Assembly (NCBI RefSeq): GCF_033955345.1
Contig: NZ_CP138332.1
Location: 1,054,001 to 1,118,000 of the forward strand
Reading direction: 5' to 3'
Length of the DNA: 64,000 nt
Source of the DNA: Sphingobacterium bambusae
Lineage (GTDB): Bacteria; Bacteroidota; Bacteroidia; Sphingobacteriales; Sphingobacteriaceae
The position numbers and the translations under genes are program-made. Below are positions 5,942 through 13,927 of the stretch, piece by piece; positions within the stretch are counted from its first letter, which is position 1, and the number at the start of each line of letters is the position of its first letter. The notes under the pieces are model-generated. The model ran no database searches and was not told the DNA's origin. It worked only from the letters and a program-made list of their open reading frames with translations.

Positions 5942-6469
5942 ATGAAAATTTACGCAGAAACAGAACGACTGATTTTAAGAGAAATAGTGCCCAGCGATAT
6001 CGAGGGTATGTTTGAATTAGACTCGGATCCTGAAGTACATAAATACCTAGGCAATAAGCCCGTACAGGATAAGCAGCAGATTGCAGCCGTGATCGATTTC
6101 ATCCGGAAGCAATATGTAGATTACGGTATCGGACGCTGGGCCATAGTGGATAAGGAAACCAATGAGTTTATGGGATGGGCTGGCTTAAAATACGTCACGG
6201 AGGAAACCAACGGACAGCGGAACTTCTATGATTTGGGCTATAGGCTGATACGCCGTCATTGGGGTAAAGGTATCGCTACCGAGGCTGCACAAGCTTCCTT
6301 GGACTACGGATTTAACGATATGAAATTAGAAAAACTTCACGGCATTGCAGATTGTCAGAATGTAGGTTCCAACAAAATTTTGGTGAAGATTGGATTTGAT
6401 CTCGTGGAAACATTCAACTTCGACGACATAGCCTGCAACTGGTATACCATCGTCAAGCCATCTGTTTAA
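5942..6469 (+). CDS. GNAT-family N-acetyltransferase (RimJ/RimL-like)
   Basis: The 175-residue product matches the RimJ/RimL branch of GNAT enzymes. The opening ETERLILREIVPSD, the acetyl-CoA loop YRLIRRHWGKGIATEA (about 101-116, carrying the R-x-x-G-x-G/A pattern) and the closing segment ADCQNVGSNKILVKIGF are all characteristic. These cytosolic enzymes move an acetyl group from acetyl-CoA to an N-terminal amine or a small-molecule amine. Length is normal for the family. The substrate cannot be read from the sequence, and the neighbours give no clue. Confidence 0.9.
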   Translation: MKIYAETERLILREIVPSDIEGMFELDSDPEVHKYLGNKPVQDKQQIAAVIDFIRKQYVDYGIGRWAIVDKETNEFMGWAGLKYVTEETNGQRNFYDLGYRLIRRHWGKGIATEAAQASLDYGFNDMKLEKLHGIADCQNVGSNKILVKIGFDLVETFNFDDIACNWYTIVKPSV

Positions 6470-6542
6470 AGCGGATAAGCGTTTAGCGCTGCACAGGCAT
6501 GCAGATGATTTGATACGCCGGGATGCGCAGGTCCTAAAAAAA

Positions 6543-6579
6543 CCTTTGGCTATCCTCATCAAATGAAGATAGCCAAAGG
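6543..6579 (-). terminator. Terminator of the GH84 gene
   Basis: CCTTTGGCTATC (6543-6554) and GATAGCCAAAGG (6568-6579) are perfect 12-bp inverted repeats. On the minus strand the stem is followed by a run of T, so it ends the glycosidase transcript whose stop is at 6587. It may also block read-through from the GNAT gene. Confidence 0.85.
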
Positions 6580-6586
6580 ATTACTA

Positions 6587-8563
6587 TTAATAGCTAATGA
6601 GGCCTGGCGCTTTTGCTATAAAAACATCCAATACACCATCTGCCAGCTTGATAGGTCCTTCTACACGGGTAGCGCCCGGGATAGATTGTATTGCTGTTGC
6701 TTCGGCGGCAAACTTTTTAGCCTGCTCAAAATGACCCGTTGCTGCTGCATCTGCGCTATCGGCTGCCTCTAGCCCTGCCGCTGTGGACGCCAAAGCCTTG
6801 CCCCACAATACCATGGCATCTAGCCAAGGAGCCGCTTCGGCAAGGAAAGCCTTATCTACATGCCCATTGCGGATCACATTCGGCGCATCTGCAAAACGAG
6901 CAGCATGCTGTGCCAGCGCTGCAATTGCCGCTTTGCGGCTGTTGACATCGCCATAGGCGATAACATCCTCTACTTCATCCAAGATAGCTTTTAAATGAGG
7001 CGCCTGTGCCTGCCAAGGATGCGTACCAAAGGTTGGTGCCAAACGCTGCGTATCAAAGAAAGTCAGCAAAGCCTCGCTTACCTCTGGATTCCAAGCAGCC
7101 AGCTCACGTGCCGCAAATTTCCACGTGCGGTCGGCATCATAGCCCTTATCATTCCAAGCAAAAGCCACCACACCCGTCACGGCAGCACGACTCGCCACCT
7201 CTTGGTTCATCGGGTTAGACACAATACCGGAAAGCTCTTGCGAAAGACCTGATTCACGGCGCATGTAAGGCGCCATCAACAACCTGCCACTCGACTCGCC
7301 ATAATCATTCACTGGATAGTTGTCCCACAAGAAAGTCTTGCGACCAAAGGCCTTGGTAGCCGCCTTTGCGTCGGAAATAGAAATGGCCGGCGGTACAACA
7401 TCTGTTCCTGTCCACTGCACTACAATTGAAGGGTTAAGGTGCTTGCGCAAGGCTTCTTTGTAAGGTGTTTCCTTGGCGTCATAGTATTCCGTAGGCACCA
7501 TAATCAATGGAGGTGCTGTTGGATCAACCTTTTTGATATCGGCTTGCACGGCATTCAGCAAATGTGCCTGCGCCCGAGCGGCAGCCTCGGCCCCTGAAGG
7601 ACCAAAAGTAATCGAATCTTGCTCGCAGTTCCACTGTTTATACTCGATATCGTCTAGTGCAACATAAAAACTACGGATACCTAGTTCGCGCAGTACCTTA
7701 AATTTGGCGAGCAGCGCCTGTAGATCCTTCGGATCGGAAAAGCACACCGTTGGTCCAGGAGAAATAGCGTACACGAAGTTGATGTGGTTGTTCTTGGCCA
7801 CCGCAGCAAGCTGCCCCAACTCTTTCAAGGTGGCAGCAGGGTAAGGCTCGCGCCAGCGATCACGTGCATAGGGATCGTCTTTCGGGCTATAGATAAAAGT
7901 ATTGGCCTTTAGGGTAGCCAAAAAGTTGATATGCTTTTCACGCTCCAGCATGGACCAAGGCTTACCATAGAAACCTTCGATGGTACCACGGATGGGCAAT
8001 GCTGGATGGTCGTTGATGACCAATGCTGGGAAAGCTGTCCGCGCAGCCAGTTGCCGGAATGTTTGGGCGGCATAATAAAGGCCGTCTGCGTCTTTGCCCA
8101 GCAGCGCGATCACTGCGCCGTCGCCGACAGGCTTGCTGGCCAAGGTATAACCACTTGCGGCCGTATCTACCGAGCTTGTTAGTTGTTTTACGGCATCCAG
8201 CACCTGCGCATCAGCATGCGTGCCTAGCAAGATGTAGGTGCCATCTATATTTTTAGGAATCTTTTTGGCGGTCTTCACCGTTTTTACGCCGGCATCTTGA
8301 AGCACGCGCGCAATCAATGCGCTGCTGCCCGCATCAACCGTTGACGAAGAAACCAATACCACCGATTTCCCTAAGCTAAAGTTGCCTTTACCCAGTTCCA
8401 TCGACACAGGGGTCGGAAAAATGGACGGCAAGGTCGATGTTTTGGAGAAGGAAGAAGCATTCGTTAAAGGAGGAGTTGAAGAAGATTGAGCGAAAGTCAT
8501 GCTTACACCCAAAAGCGGCATCGCCACAACAGCGCGTAGTAGCCTTTTCAGATTATTTGTCAT
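6587..8563 (-). CDS. Secreted beta-N-acetylglucosaminidase, glycoside hydrolase family 84
   Basis: The 658-residue protein has a signal peptide ending near FAQS (about residue 27). A GH84 N-terminal accessory domain follows (about 45-185, including DADGLYYAAQTFRQL). The catalytic barrel opens with GTIEGFYGKPWS (about 193-204). The paired aspartates of the substrate-assisted mechanism are in YVALDDIEYKQWN (D304 and D305). GH84 enzymes remove terminal beta-GlcNAc from glycans or O-GlcNAc proteins, here in the periplasm or outside the cell. The ATG at 8563 is preferred; an upstream TTG at 8572 would add three residues. It is monocistronic with its own terminator. Confidence 0.92.
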   Translation of the reverse strand: MTNNLKRLLRAVVAMPLLGVSMTFAQSSSTPPLTNASSFSKTSTLPSIFPTPVSMELGKGNFSLGKSVVLVSSSTVDAGSSALIARVLQDAGVKTVKTAKKIPKNIDGTYILLGTHADAQVLDAVKQLTSSVDTAASGYTLASKPVGDGAVIALLGKDADGLYYAAQTFRQLAARTAFPALVINDHPALPIRGTIEGFYGKPWSMLEREKHINFLATLKANTFIYSPKDDPYARDRWREPYPAATLKELGQLAAVAKNNHINFVYAISPGPTVCFSDPKDLQALLAKFKVLRELGIRSFYVALDDIEYKQWNCEQDSITFGPSGAEAAARAQAHLLNAVQADIKKVDPTAPPLIMVPTEYYDAKETPYKEALRKHLNPSIVVQWTGTDVVPPAISISDAKAATKAFGRKTFLWDNYPVNDYGESSGRLLMAPYMRRESGLSQELSGIVSNPMNQEVASRAAVTGVVAFAWNDKGYDADRTWKFAARELAAWNPEVSEALLTFFDTQRLAPTFGTHPWQAQAPHLKAILDEVEDVIAYGDVNSRKAAIAALAQHAARFADAPNVIRNGHVDKAFLAEAAPWLDAMVLWGKALASTAAGLEAADSADAAATGHFEQAKKFAAEATAIQSIPGATRVEGPIKLADGVLDVFIAKAPGLISY

Positions 8564-8752
8564 AGTAGCCAAATTTAAAAAAATATCGTTGTGTTTACCA
8601 AGAAAAGCAGACTGATATCAAGAGAAGAGCATCATATACCAAAAATAAGCGTTCCGCGGGGCGCGGTTGCACGAAGGCATATGGGTTTGCGACAGGCTGC
8701 CATCCTGCTACAAGCAGTTAGATCGGGAAAAATTCCGTCTCGGTATACACCG

Positions 8753-8959
8753 CTAGGCAACCAGGCCGACAAGCTGCAGCTCCCTGTCTTTCCAGAGTAG
8801 CAAGTCTTCCAAGACCAACACGCAAGCATCCTCGTCTACACGCACGATAAATTCCCAAAAATCACCGTCTATCTTTTGACGAACCCCATTGACAAGCAGG
8901 TGGTATCCACGGGTGATTAAATCCTTTACTATATCTTTTGTTAGCGCTAGCTCTTCCAT
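8753..8959 (-). CDS. Small conserved-looking protein of unknown function
   Basis: The 68-residue product (MEELALTKDIVKDLITRGYH, then a strand-rich half with IVRVDEDACVLVLEDLLLW) has a balanced amino-acid composition and no signal peptide. Codon choice resembles that of its neighbours. I do not recognise the family. A competing plus-strand frame at 8591-8800 has poorer composition and is rejected. Confidence is limited by the small size. Confidence 0.5.
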   Translation of the reverse strand: MEELALTKDIVKDLITRGYHLLVNGVRQKIDGDFWEFIVRVDEDACVLVLEDLLLWKDRELQLVGLVA

Positions 8960-9089
8960 CTTCCTTCGTTTTCAATAGAACAAGAATTTATGAAGTTAGT
9001 TTTAAAAGCGTATTGGTTTATTCCATCTTTTTATAAAAAATTTGTAGCATTCATTATTTTTATTATATTCGATCAAACAATGCCGTTAT

Positions 9090-9226
9090 TTTACTTCTGC
9101 TTATGAAAACTATTGACCGAAATCAAAAAATCACAACAACAAAAACGTAGAAGTAATTTTTCATGCTTATGAAAATCCTTTCGGGGAGAATTAATCCCTC
9201 TACTGCTCGGTAGAGGGATTTATTAT
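9090..9226 (+). ncRNA. Possible small RNA ending in a strong terminator
   Basis: The intergenic space 8960-9252 holds no gene but ends with a strong plus-strand terminator (9193-9220) that serves no upstream plus-strand gene within 2.5 kb. The sequence before it contains the stem TTTTTCAT/ATGAAAA (about 9158-9175). The 11-mer GCTTATGAAAA occurs twice, near 9100 and 9166. A short regulatory RNA, or a leader with an attenuator for the gene at 9268, would explain the layout. There is no direct evidence for transcription. Confidence 0.25.
9193..9220 (+). terminator. Strong hairpin terminator or attenuator
   Basis: AATCCCTCTAC (9193-9203) pairs with GTAGAGGGATT (9210-9220) over a six-base loop, followed by a T/A-rich tail. 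The 14 bases TGCTCGGTAGAGGG (9204-9217) recur at 12927-12940 inside another terminator, so the two elements share an origin or a constraint. Confidence 0.8.
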
Positions 9227-9267
9227 TAGGATGTAAACTCGAAGTAGTAAATTTGGATACCGTAACA

Positions 9268-9606
9268 ATGATAAATTATAACGACAAGTGCTTCTGCGCC
9301 GTAGCAAACAGTGATAATGGGGAAACCTCAGCAGAAACGATATTTCACTACCAACAGGTAGGGCAGATCTTAACGGCGCACTACCAAGGCGGAAAGATCG
9401 TCAGCGGACATCTAATCGGCATTGTCAATCAGGCCGGCGAAATTGATATGCGCTACCACCAAGTCAATACCGAAGGACAATTGATGACCGGTATCTGCAG
9501 ATCCACACCGGAGATCTTGGCAAATGGAAAAATACGCTTGCACGAAACCTGGCAATGGACATCAGGCGATCAATCTGCTGGTGAATCTATTATCGAAGAA
9601 CTATAG
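9268..9606 (+). CDS. Conserved small protein often labelled n-acetylglutamate synthase-like
   Basis: The 112-residue product starts MINYNDKCFCAVANSDNGET and contains GGKIVSGHLIG, IDMRYHQVNTEGQLMTG and RLHETWQWTSGD. This repeated strand pattern is familiar from a family widespread in Bacteroidota and Firmicutes whose database name refers to N-acetylglutamate synthase, although I know of no catalytic residues or experiment that supports that function. The ATG at 9268 is chosen because homologues begin MINYN; an upstream TTG at 9253 would add five residues. It is probably cytosolic. No operon partner is present. Confidence 0.7.
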   Translation: MINYNDKCFCAVANSDNGETSAETIFHYQQVGQILTAHYQGGKIVSGHLIGIVNQAGEIDMRYHQVNTEGQLMTGICRSTPEILANGKIRLHETWQWTSGDQSAGESIIEEL

Positions 9607-9642
9607 CGATATGCAACGCGTATTTTAAAAATTGATAGACAA

Positions 9643-10134
9643 TTAATTTATCTTGATTGCCCAATCGAGCAACAATAATCGTTCTCGTATTATTCTTAAA
9701 GTAGACAGCACATCTTCTTCCTTTGGTAAGTCGCCAAATACCAACGGCCCAAAGTCATTGATATACACAAATCGAAGTTCTCTCCAAACAACCTCCAAAT
9801 GTCTAAAAATCAAGGCATCAACCGGATGATGGACTAACCACATATTATTGTTTCTGAAGCTCAACTTATCATCATAGGCAACCTGTAACAACATCCTTTC
9901 GAACTCAACAGACTGCAGGAAAGTACAGAAAGCAGCTTGTTTCATAAGTTGATGTAAATCGTAGAGATGTCTTATCTTTTTCTTTAGATCATCCAAGGGT
10001 CTTTCCGTATACGAGAAACGAACTAAGCTCATTATTTTTTCACAGATAGTTCGTGTAGGCTGCAATACCGATAATTCAAAGGGCAAAAGCCCATATTCTT
10101 CCGCAAGATATCGTTGCCCGTTTCGAAGCAACAT
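9643..10134 (-). pseudogene. C-terminal remnant of an AbiEii/AbiGii-type nucleotidyltransferase toxin
   Basis: The 163 residues from the first ATG match the C-terminal half of AbiEii toxins (type IV toxin-antitoxin): LQPTRTICEKIMSLVRFSYT, then LKKKIRHLYDLHQLM. The same frame stays open without a start codon up to 10221 and reads IYHELICELFQITVYLSSFV, which continues the homology upstream. The N-terminal nucleotidyltransferase domain with its GG/GS and DxD motifs is absent, and so is an antitoxin gene. The gene therefore looks truncated and non-functional as a toxin. An integrase remnant lies immediately to the right, which fits decay of a mobile island. Partial function as an RNA- or protein-binding fragment cannot be excluded. 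Confidence 0.65.
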
Positions 10135-10271
10135 TTGACCTACAAACGAAGAAAGATAAACAGTTATCTGAAAGAGTTCGCAGATAAGTTCATGATAGAT
10201 CAGGAAATCACCTTCCCGATGTCAAGGTATACCTTTTCGACTACGGTACACTAGGAATAATATACCCATAT

Positions 10272-10395
10272 AGATCGTTTCCAAAATGCTCGGTCACACT
10301 GATATCAAGACGATGCAGACTATACCAAGCTATTGGATACGCTAAGAGCGTCGCCACCTAATGCCTTAGTAGGATGCGTTGTTGACTTGCACAAT
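10272..10395 (+). pseudogene. Remnant of a tyrosine recombinase/integrase C-terminus
   Basis: Reading from 10272 the plus strand encodes IVSKMLGHTDIKTMQ, the conserved helix of phage-type integrases (usually VSKMLGHTNIKTTQ-Y). After one extra base near 10322 the frame resumes with YTKLLDTLRA. The upstream catalytic part and a start codon are missing. This is a short frameshifted relic of an integrated element. It adjoins the AbiEii remnant, so both may come from the same lost island. Confidence 0.6.
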
Positions 10396-10630
10396 GTAAT
10401 AAAGCAAGTTTCACCTCAGCTAACCATACCGAAAATTACAGAGATCTAACTCGCTTTTGGCTCTATTCCTTAGGATATCAACATATATCGATTTTGAATG
10501 TAGAGAGGCAGTTAATATATATAATTAATTTACAAGTGATTTATTAATACATATATCACATTACAGTAATATACAAACACGTATTATTGTAATCACAAAA
10601 CAGATTATTAGTAAGCTTAATTTTGACACA
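10396..10630. other. Non-coding stretch upstream of the JAMM lipoprotein gene
   Basis: I see no gene here. The right half (10490-10620) is strongly AT-rich with several direct and inverted ATATAT/TTAAT motifs and should carry the promoter of the gene at 10631. No confident -33/-7 pair could be chosen. Confidence 0.4.
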
Positions 10631-12190
10631 ATGAAAGAAAAAAATGGAGCTATTTTTTTACGAAGGTTTTGGTTTTGGGTCATGCCCCTCCTCGTTTTAT
10701 TCATCTTACTACAAGGATGTGATAAGGGGATAGATGTAGCCAGCTTTCCGCGCTCAGCCGATGCGTTAGAAAATGGCTATCAAGCTCTTTATGAAAAACT
10801 TAACGTAGGAGACAAATTAATCGACACATTGAACTCGAACTTGATCGTAAACTATTTGCCCGAGTGGGAAAAATCCAGAGAATACCAAAAGAACGATTCC
10901 AGTCATCATAGAATCGTGCCACTGAAACCTGTAGTTACGACTGGGGGCATCGCCAAAGTAGCTAATGTCATATCTGACTTCCCTTTTTTATTCATAGTTA
11001 ATGGAAAACAATTCTATTTTGGAAGATTCTTTTCTTCCGCGTACAGTGAGGGACAGGTTGTCAATATGGACAGCGTTTTTGTTAATGGTGAGATGGAGCT
11101 GACGGAAGTTTTTACGAATAAGATAATAAAATACCGATATGAGGGTGGTGCAGGAGAATACATTAGGCCATCTGTGCAAGCTCGGCAAGCAACTGGGAGA
11201 AATTTGCAATCAAGATACGAATTAAGATGTGAGACGGAGATTACCTGTACATGGTATGCCGATTGCCAAGGCGGGCTCTATTTAGCGACCAGTCCCTCTG
11301 GCACTTGTATACAGCCGCCGTCAACGACCCCATGCGACTACTCGGCACCATGGCAGCGTTCTACGGATATAAGGCGCGAAGTTTGTCAAAATGTATGGAT
11401 TCCCGACCCCATAGATCCAGGCGTCCCTGGAGGCGGTGGACCTCCAACTAATGAGGACAATAAGACTGAAAAGGAAAAAATTCTGAGAGACCTTAAACTT
11501 AGCGACTGCCAAGGGGTAAAAAAAGCAAATGAGATAGCGAAAGATATTAAAATAAGAAATGCTATCAATGCAATAAAGAGCAAAACAAAAGAATGGGGCG
11601 TAGAATTGAAACTAGCGGATCCCAATGATCCTAATTCTTTAACAGTCGGCGCCCCCTACACAGATAGTAGGTCTTCAGTTGTAAATCTAACTCCAAGCTG
11701 GGATCAACGTCAGGGATATACAATTGGTTTTATTCATAACCATCCTAACGGGGGATCTCCAAGTCCATCTGATATCTTTAACGCGGCTGTCGATCTTGTT
11801 ACGATGGCCGGCCAGCAAAATATTCCAGCAGATCAACTTTCGTTATATTTGAATAATTTTGTATCAATAGTGGTAAGCGGTGATTATATTTATACTATCA
11901 CTGTCAAGGAAGCTCAAACATTCGCTTATATGACAAGAGAATTTGAAGGGAGTAGGCAAGTGAAAGAAAATTTGAGATACAGAGAGTCAATCGAAAAATA
12001 TTTAGAAGACAATAATATTCAAAACCCAAGTCGAACCCAAATGCAGACAGCAGGAGAATCAGCTCTATTAAAACTGTTTGGAAACATGTTCAATCTTAGC
12101 AAGCAGAAAATTAACGAAATCGAAAAAAATCAGTCAGTACAGCGATCGGCCGATGGCAGCATTAATACTAAAAACCCTTGCAACCCTTAA
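10631..12190 (+). CDS. Lipoprotein with a C-terminal JAMM/MPN metalloprotease-like domain
   Basis: The 519-residue protein has a lipoprotein signal (ILLQGC, Cys30). An N-terminal region of unknown fold (about 40-200) is followed by a cysteine-rich segment (about 205-255) and a Pro/Gly linker. The C-terminal domain contains GFIHNHPNGGSPSPSD: H369, H371, S378 and D381 fit the JAMM zinc motif HxHP...SxxD found in RadC-like and Prok-JAB proteins. Such domains cleave isopeptide or peptide bonds, or appear in polymorphic toxins. A start codon 10 bp after its stop begins a small exported protein, so the two form a pair. Base composition is lower in GC than the flanking core genes, which suggests acquisition. 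Whether the domain is an active peptidase or a toxin is not known. Confidence 0.75.
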   Translation: MKEKNGAIFLRRFWFWVMPLLVLFILLQGCDKGIDVASFPRSADALENGYQALYEKLNVGDKLIDTLNSNLIVNYLPEWEKSREYQKNDSSHHRIVPLKPVVTTGGIAKVANVISDFPFLFIVNGKQFYFGRFFSSAYSEGQVVNMDSVFVNGEMELTEVFTNKIIKYRYEGGAGEYIRPSVQARQATGRNLQSRYELRCETEITCTWYADCQGGLYLATSPSGTCIQPPSTTPCDYSAPWQRSTDIRREVCQNVWIPDPIDPGVPGGGGPPTNEDNKTEKEKILRDLKLSDCQGVKKANEIAKDIKIRNAINAIKSKTKEWGVELKLADPNDPNSLTVGAPYTDSRSSVVNLTPSWDQRQGYTIGFIHNHPNGGSPSPSDIFNAAVDLVTMAGQQNIPADQLSLYLNNFVSIVVSGDYIYTITVKEAQTFAYMTREFEGSRQVKENLRYRESIEKYLEDNNIQNPSRTQMQTAGESALLKLFGNMFNLSKQKINEIEKNQSVQRSADGSINTKNPCNP

Positions 12191-12200
12191 TTCAACAAAG

Positions 12201-12827
12201 ATGAAAAAGATTTTTTTGCCGTTTTTTATATTGTTTTTTGTGGCCGATATTATGGCACAACAAAACGTTTTACAGAAAATTAACAGCCCTTATCTGCATT
12301 CGCGAGATTATCTTAGGACAGTTAGTGCAGTCAACGATTTAAACAACACAATCTTTAGGAAGTACATTGGCATGGATTATCTAAACATGATTGACAGGTT
12401 CTCCGATAAATCCGCTTATTTCAGAACGAGATATCCTTTATCTGAGCCAAATGAAATTGGTTTGTTAAATGTATCTTGGCTTTCCTTTTCTAGAGCTAGA
12501 CCTAGAGCCACTATTGAAGAGTTTTCCAAATCCAACTTCGATGCTTTGACACTTGAAGAAGATTGGGACAGCCGAGTAATTAAGTTTGTCAAAAACAACA
12601 TGGTCCATGGAAGCTATATGTACAATAAAAATACATTAGATGTTTACTTCTTGGTTGTGTCAATGACAAAACCAGAGATGATACGCGGATCAGTTAAAAT
12701 AAATCTTACAAATGATCAACTAAAAGAAGCATTCCTTAATGATTTCATACAAAAGATTAAATTTGAGCCAGATGAGACGCAACTGCCTCCTGGTAATCCC
12801 GGAGGTACTAGGCCTCCACGCAGATGA
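12201..12827 (+). CDS. Small exported partner of the JAMM lipoprotein, function unknown
   Basis: The 208-residue product starts at the ATG at 12201, which gives a clean signal peptide (MKKIFLPFFILFFVADIMAQ). A longer frame opening at 12078 lies inside the preceding gene and is not credible. The mature protein is rich in charged and aromatic residues and ends in a Pro/Gly/Arg tail (QLPPGNPGGTRPPRR). I recognise no domain. The 10-bp spacing makes cotranscription with the JAMM lipoprotein almost certain. An immunity or chaperone-like role is possible by position only. A terminator follows at 12900. Confidence 0.7.
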   Translation: MKKIFLPFFILFFVADIMAQQNVLQKINSPYLHSRDYLRTVSAVNDLNNTIFRKYIGMDYLNMIDRFSDKSAYFRTRYPLSEPNEIGLLNVSWLSFSRARPRATIEEFSKSNFDALTLEEDWDSRVIKFVKNNMVHGSYMYNKNTLDVYFLVVSMTKPEMIRGSVKINLTNDQLKEAFLNDFIQKIKFEPDETQLPPGNPGGTRPPRR

Positions 12828-12899
12828 CAATAATTAACACCATTCAATAAGTTCTTTTCAGATCATGAGCGCGAATTAGCATTATTTGATCTAAAACGG

Positions 12900-12946
12900 A
12901 ATACCCCTCCCCTTTACCAGTATATTTGCTCGGTAGAGGGGGTATT
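12900..12946 (+). terminator. Terminator behind the JAMM lipoprotein pair
   Basis: AATACCCC (12900-12907) pairs with GGGGTATT (12939-12946), and the inner arms CCTTTACC and GGTAGAGG extend the stem with one G-U pair. The 14 bases at 12927-12940 are identical to 9204-9217. The rest of 12828-13238 contains no gene; its right end must carry the promoter of the sigma factor at 13239. Confidence 0.7.
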
Positions 12947-13238
12947 TCGGTGATTAATTAAATTTGATGGTTTTGTACATCGAATAGCAAACTATTAACT
13001 GCCCGAACACCAAGCGTAAATCTAGATTATGACTTCTCTAGTGTTTAAAAAGTTTCTCATAAGTTTCGAACGATATCACCATCAAGTTCGAGCAATAACC
13101 ATCTGAAACATTTCCAGTCCAACAGTCAATACGCTCAATAGACGTCCCCAACGCAACTCTTTATATTTTCTTAACACTATCATAAAAATAGCTTTTTATG
13201 CTATCTCTACTTTTGGTAATTATTAACAGATCTAGAGG

Positions 13239-13832
13239 ATGCATCTTGAAACAACAGATTTATTGGTTGATCGCGGCACGGCCCTGAGTATAGAAACATA
13301 CAATGCGCTCTACGCGACCTATTGTCATTCCGTTTATCGAAACATCATGAAGCTTGTCAAGAATGAAAACGATGCGGAGGATATTCTGCAGGATGTATTT
13401 GTGTCGCTGTGGGAAAACAAGGATAAACTCAGCGATCGCTCCATCTCGGGCTGGCTCTTTATCGTGAGTCATAACAAAGCGATGGATCACCTGAAGAAAC
13501 AGCTGCGCCTCACGATTGAGCAGCATAGCATTATCGAAGAAATAGCAGACCTTAGCCTTGATGTGCACGATCGCGAAGCCCTCTACCTAGAGCAACTCAA
13601 GATGGTGACAGAAGCCGTAGATGCCCTGCCAAAAAGAAAAAGAGAAGTGTTTAGGCTATGCCGTCTAGAGGGATACTCCAAGGATGATGTGGCCGCGATG
13701 ATGGGCATCTCTTACCAATCCGTAAGCGACTACCTTAAGCAGTCCAACAAAGCCATCAAAGCATACATCGTCGAAAACTATCCCTATGCCGCCAGCGGAG
13801 CAATTGTTGCCGTGGCTGCCTTCTCTGCCTGA
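13239..13832 (+). CDS. ECF RNA polymerase sigma factor (FecI-like)
   Basis: The 197-residue protein has the standard sigma-2 (YHSVYRNIMKLVKNENDAED-like segment followed by ILQDVFVSLWENKDKL) and sigma-4 regions (LPKRKREVFRLCRLEGYSKD, then ISYQSVSDYLKQSNKAIKAY). It belongs to the Bacteroidota sigma-70 family that works with FecR anti-sigma proteins. The next gene is a FecR, then a TonB receptor and a phospholipase, so it should activate that operon when the receptor is occupied. Length is normal, unlike the extended sigma factor at 2096. The C-terminal tail (YAASGAIVAVAAFSA) is mildly hydrophobic. Confidence 0.92.
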   Translation: MHLETTDLLVDRGTALSIETYNALYATYCHSVYRNIMKLVKNENDAEDILQDVFVSLWENKDKLSDRSISGWLFIVSHNKAMDHLKKQLRLTIEQHSIIEEIADLSLDVHDREALYLEQLKMVTEAVDALPKRKREVFRLCRLEGYSKDDVAAMMGISYQSVSDYLKQSNKAIKAYIVENYPYAASGAIVAVAAFSA

Positions 13833-13927
13833 ACTGTTTTTCCATTACAAATTCGAAACAATAGCTTCACGATTTGTTAATCCAAAAAAGCATCCCCTTT
13901 TTGCCATTCGTCAGTCTTTAGGACGAG

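Noticed and set aside
13239..13832. Second partner sigma factor for the dCas12f-like protein
   Set aside because: This sigma factor has a normal length and its own FecR anti-sigma gene immediately downstream, so it belongs to the receptor operon.
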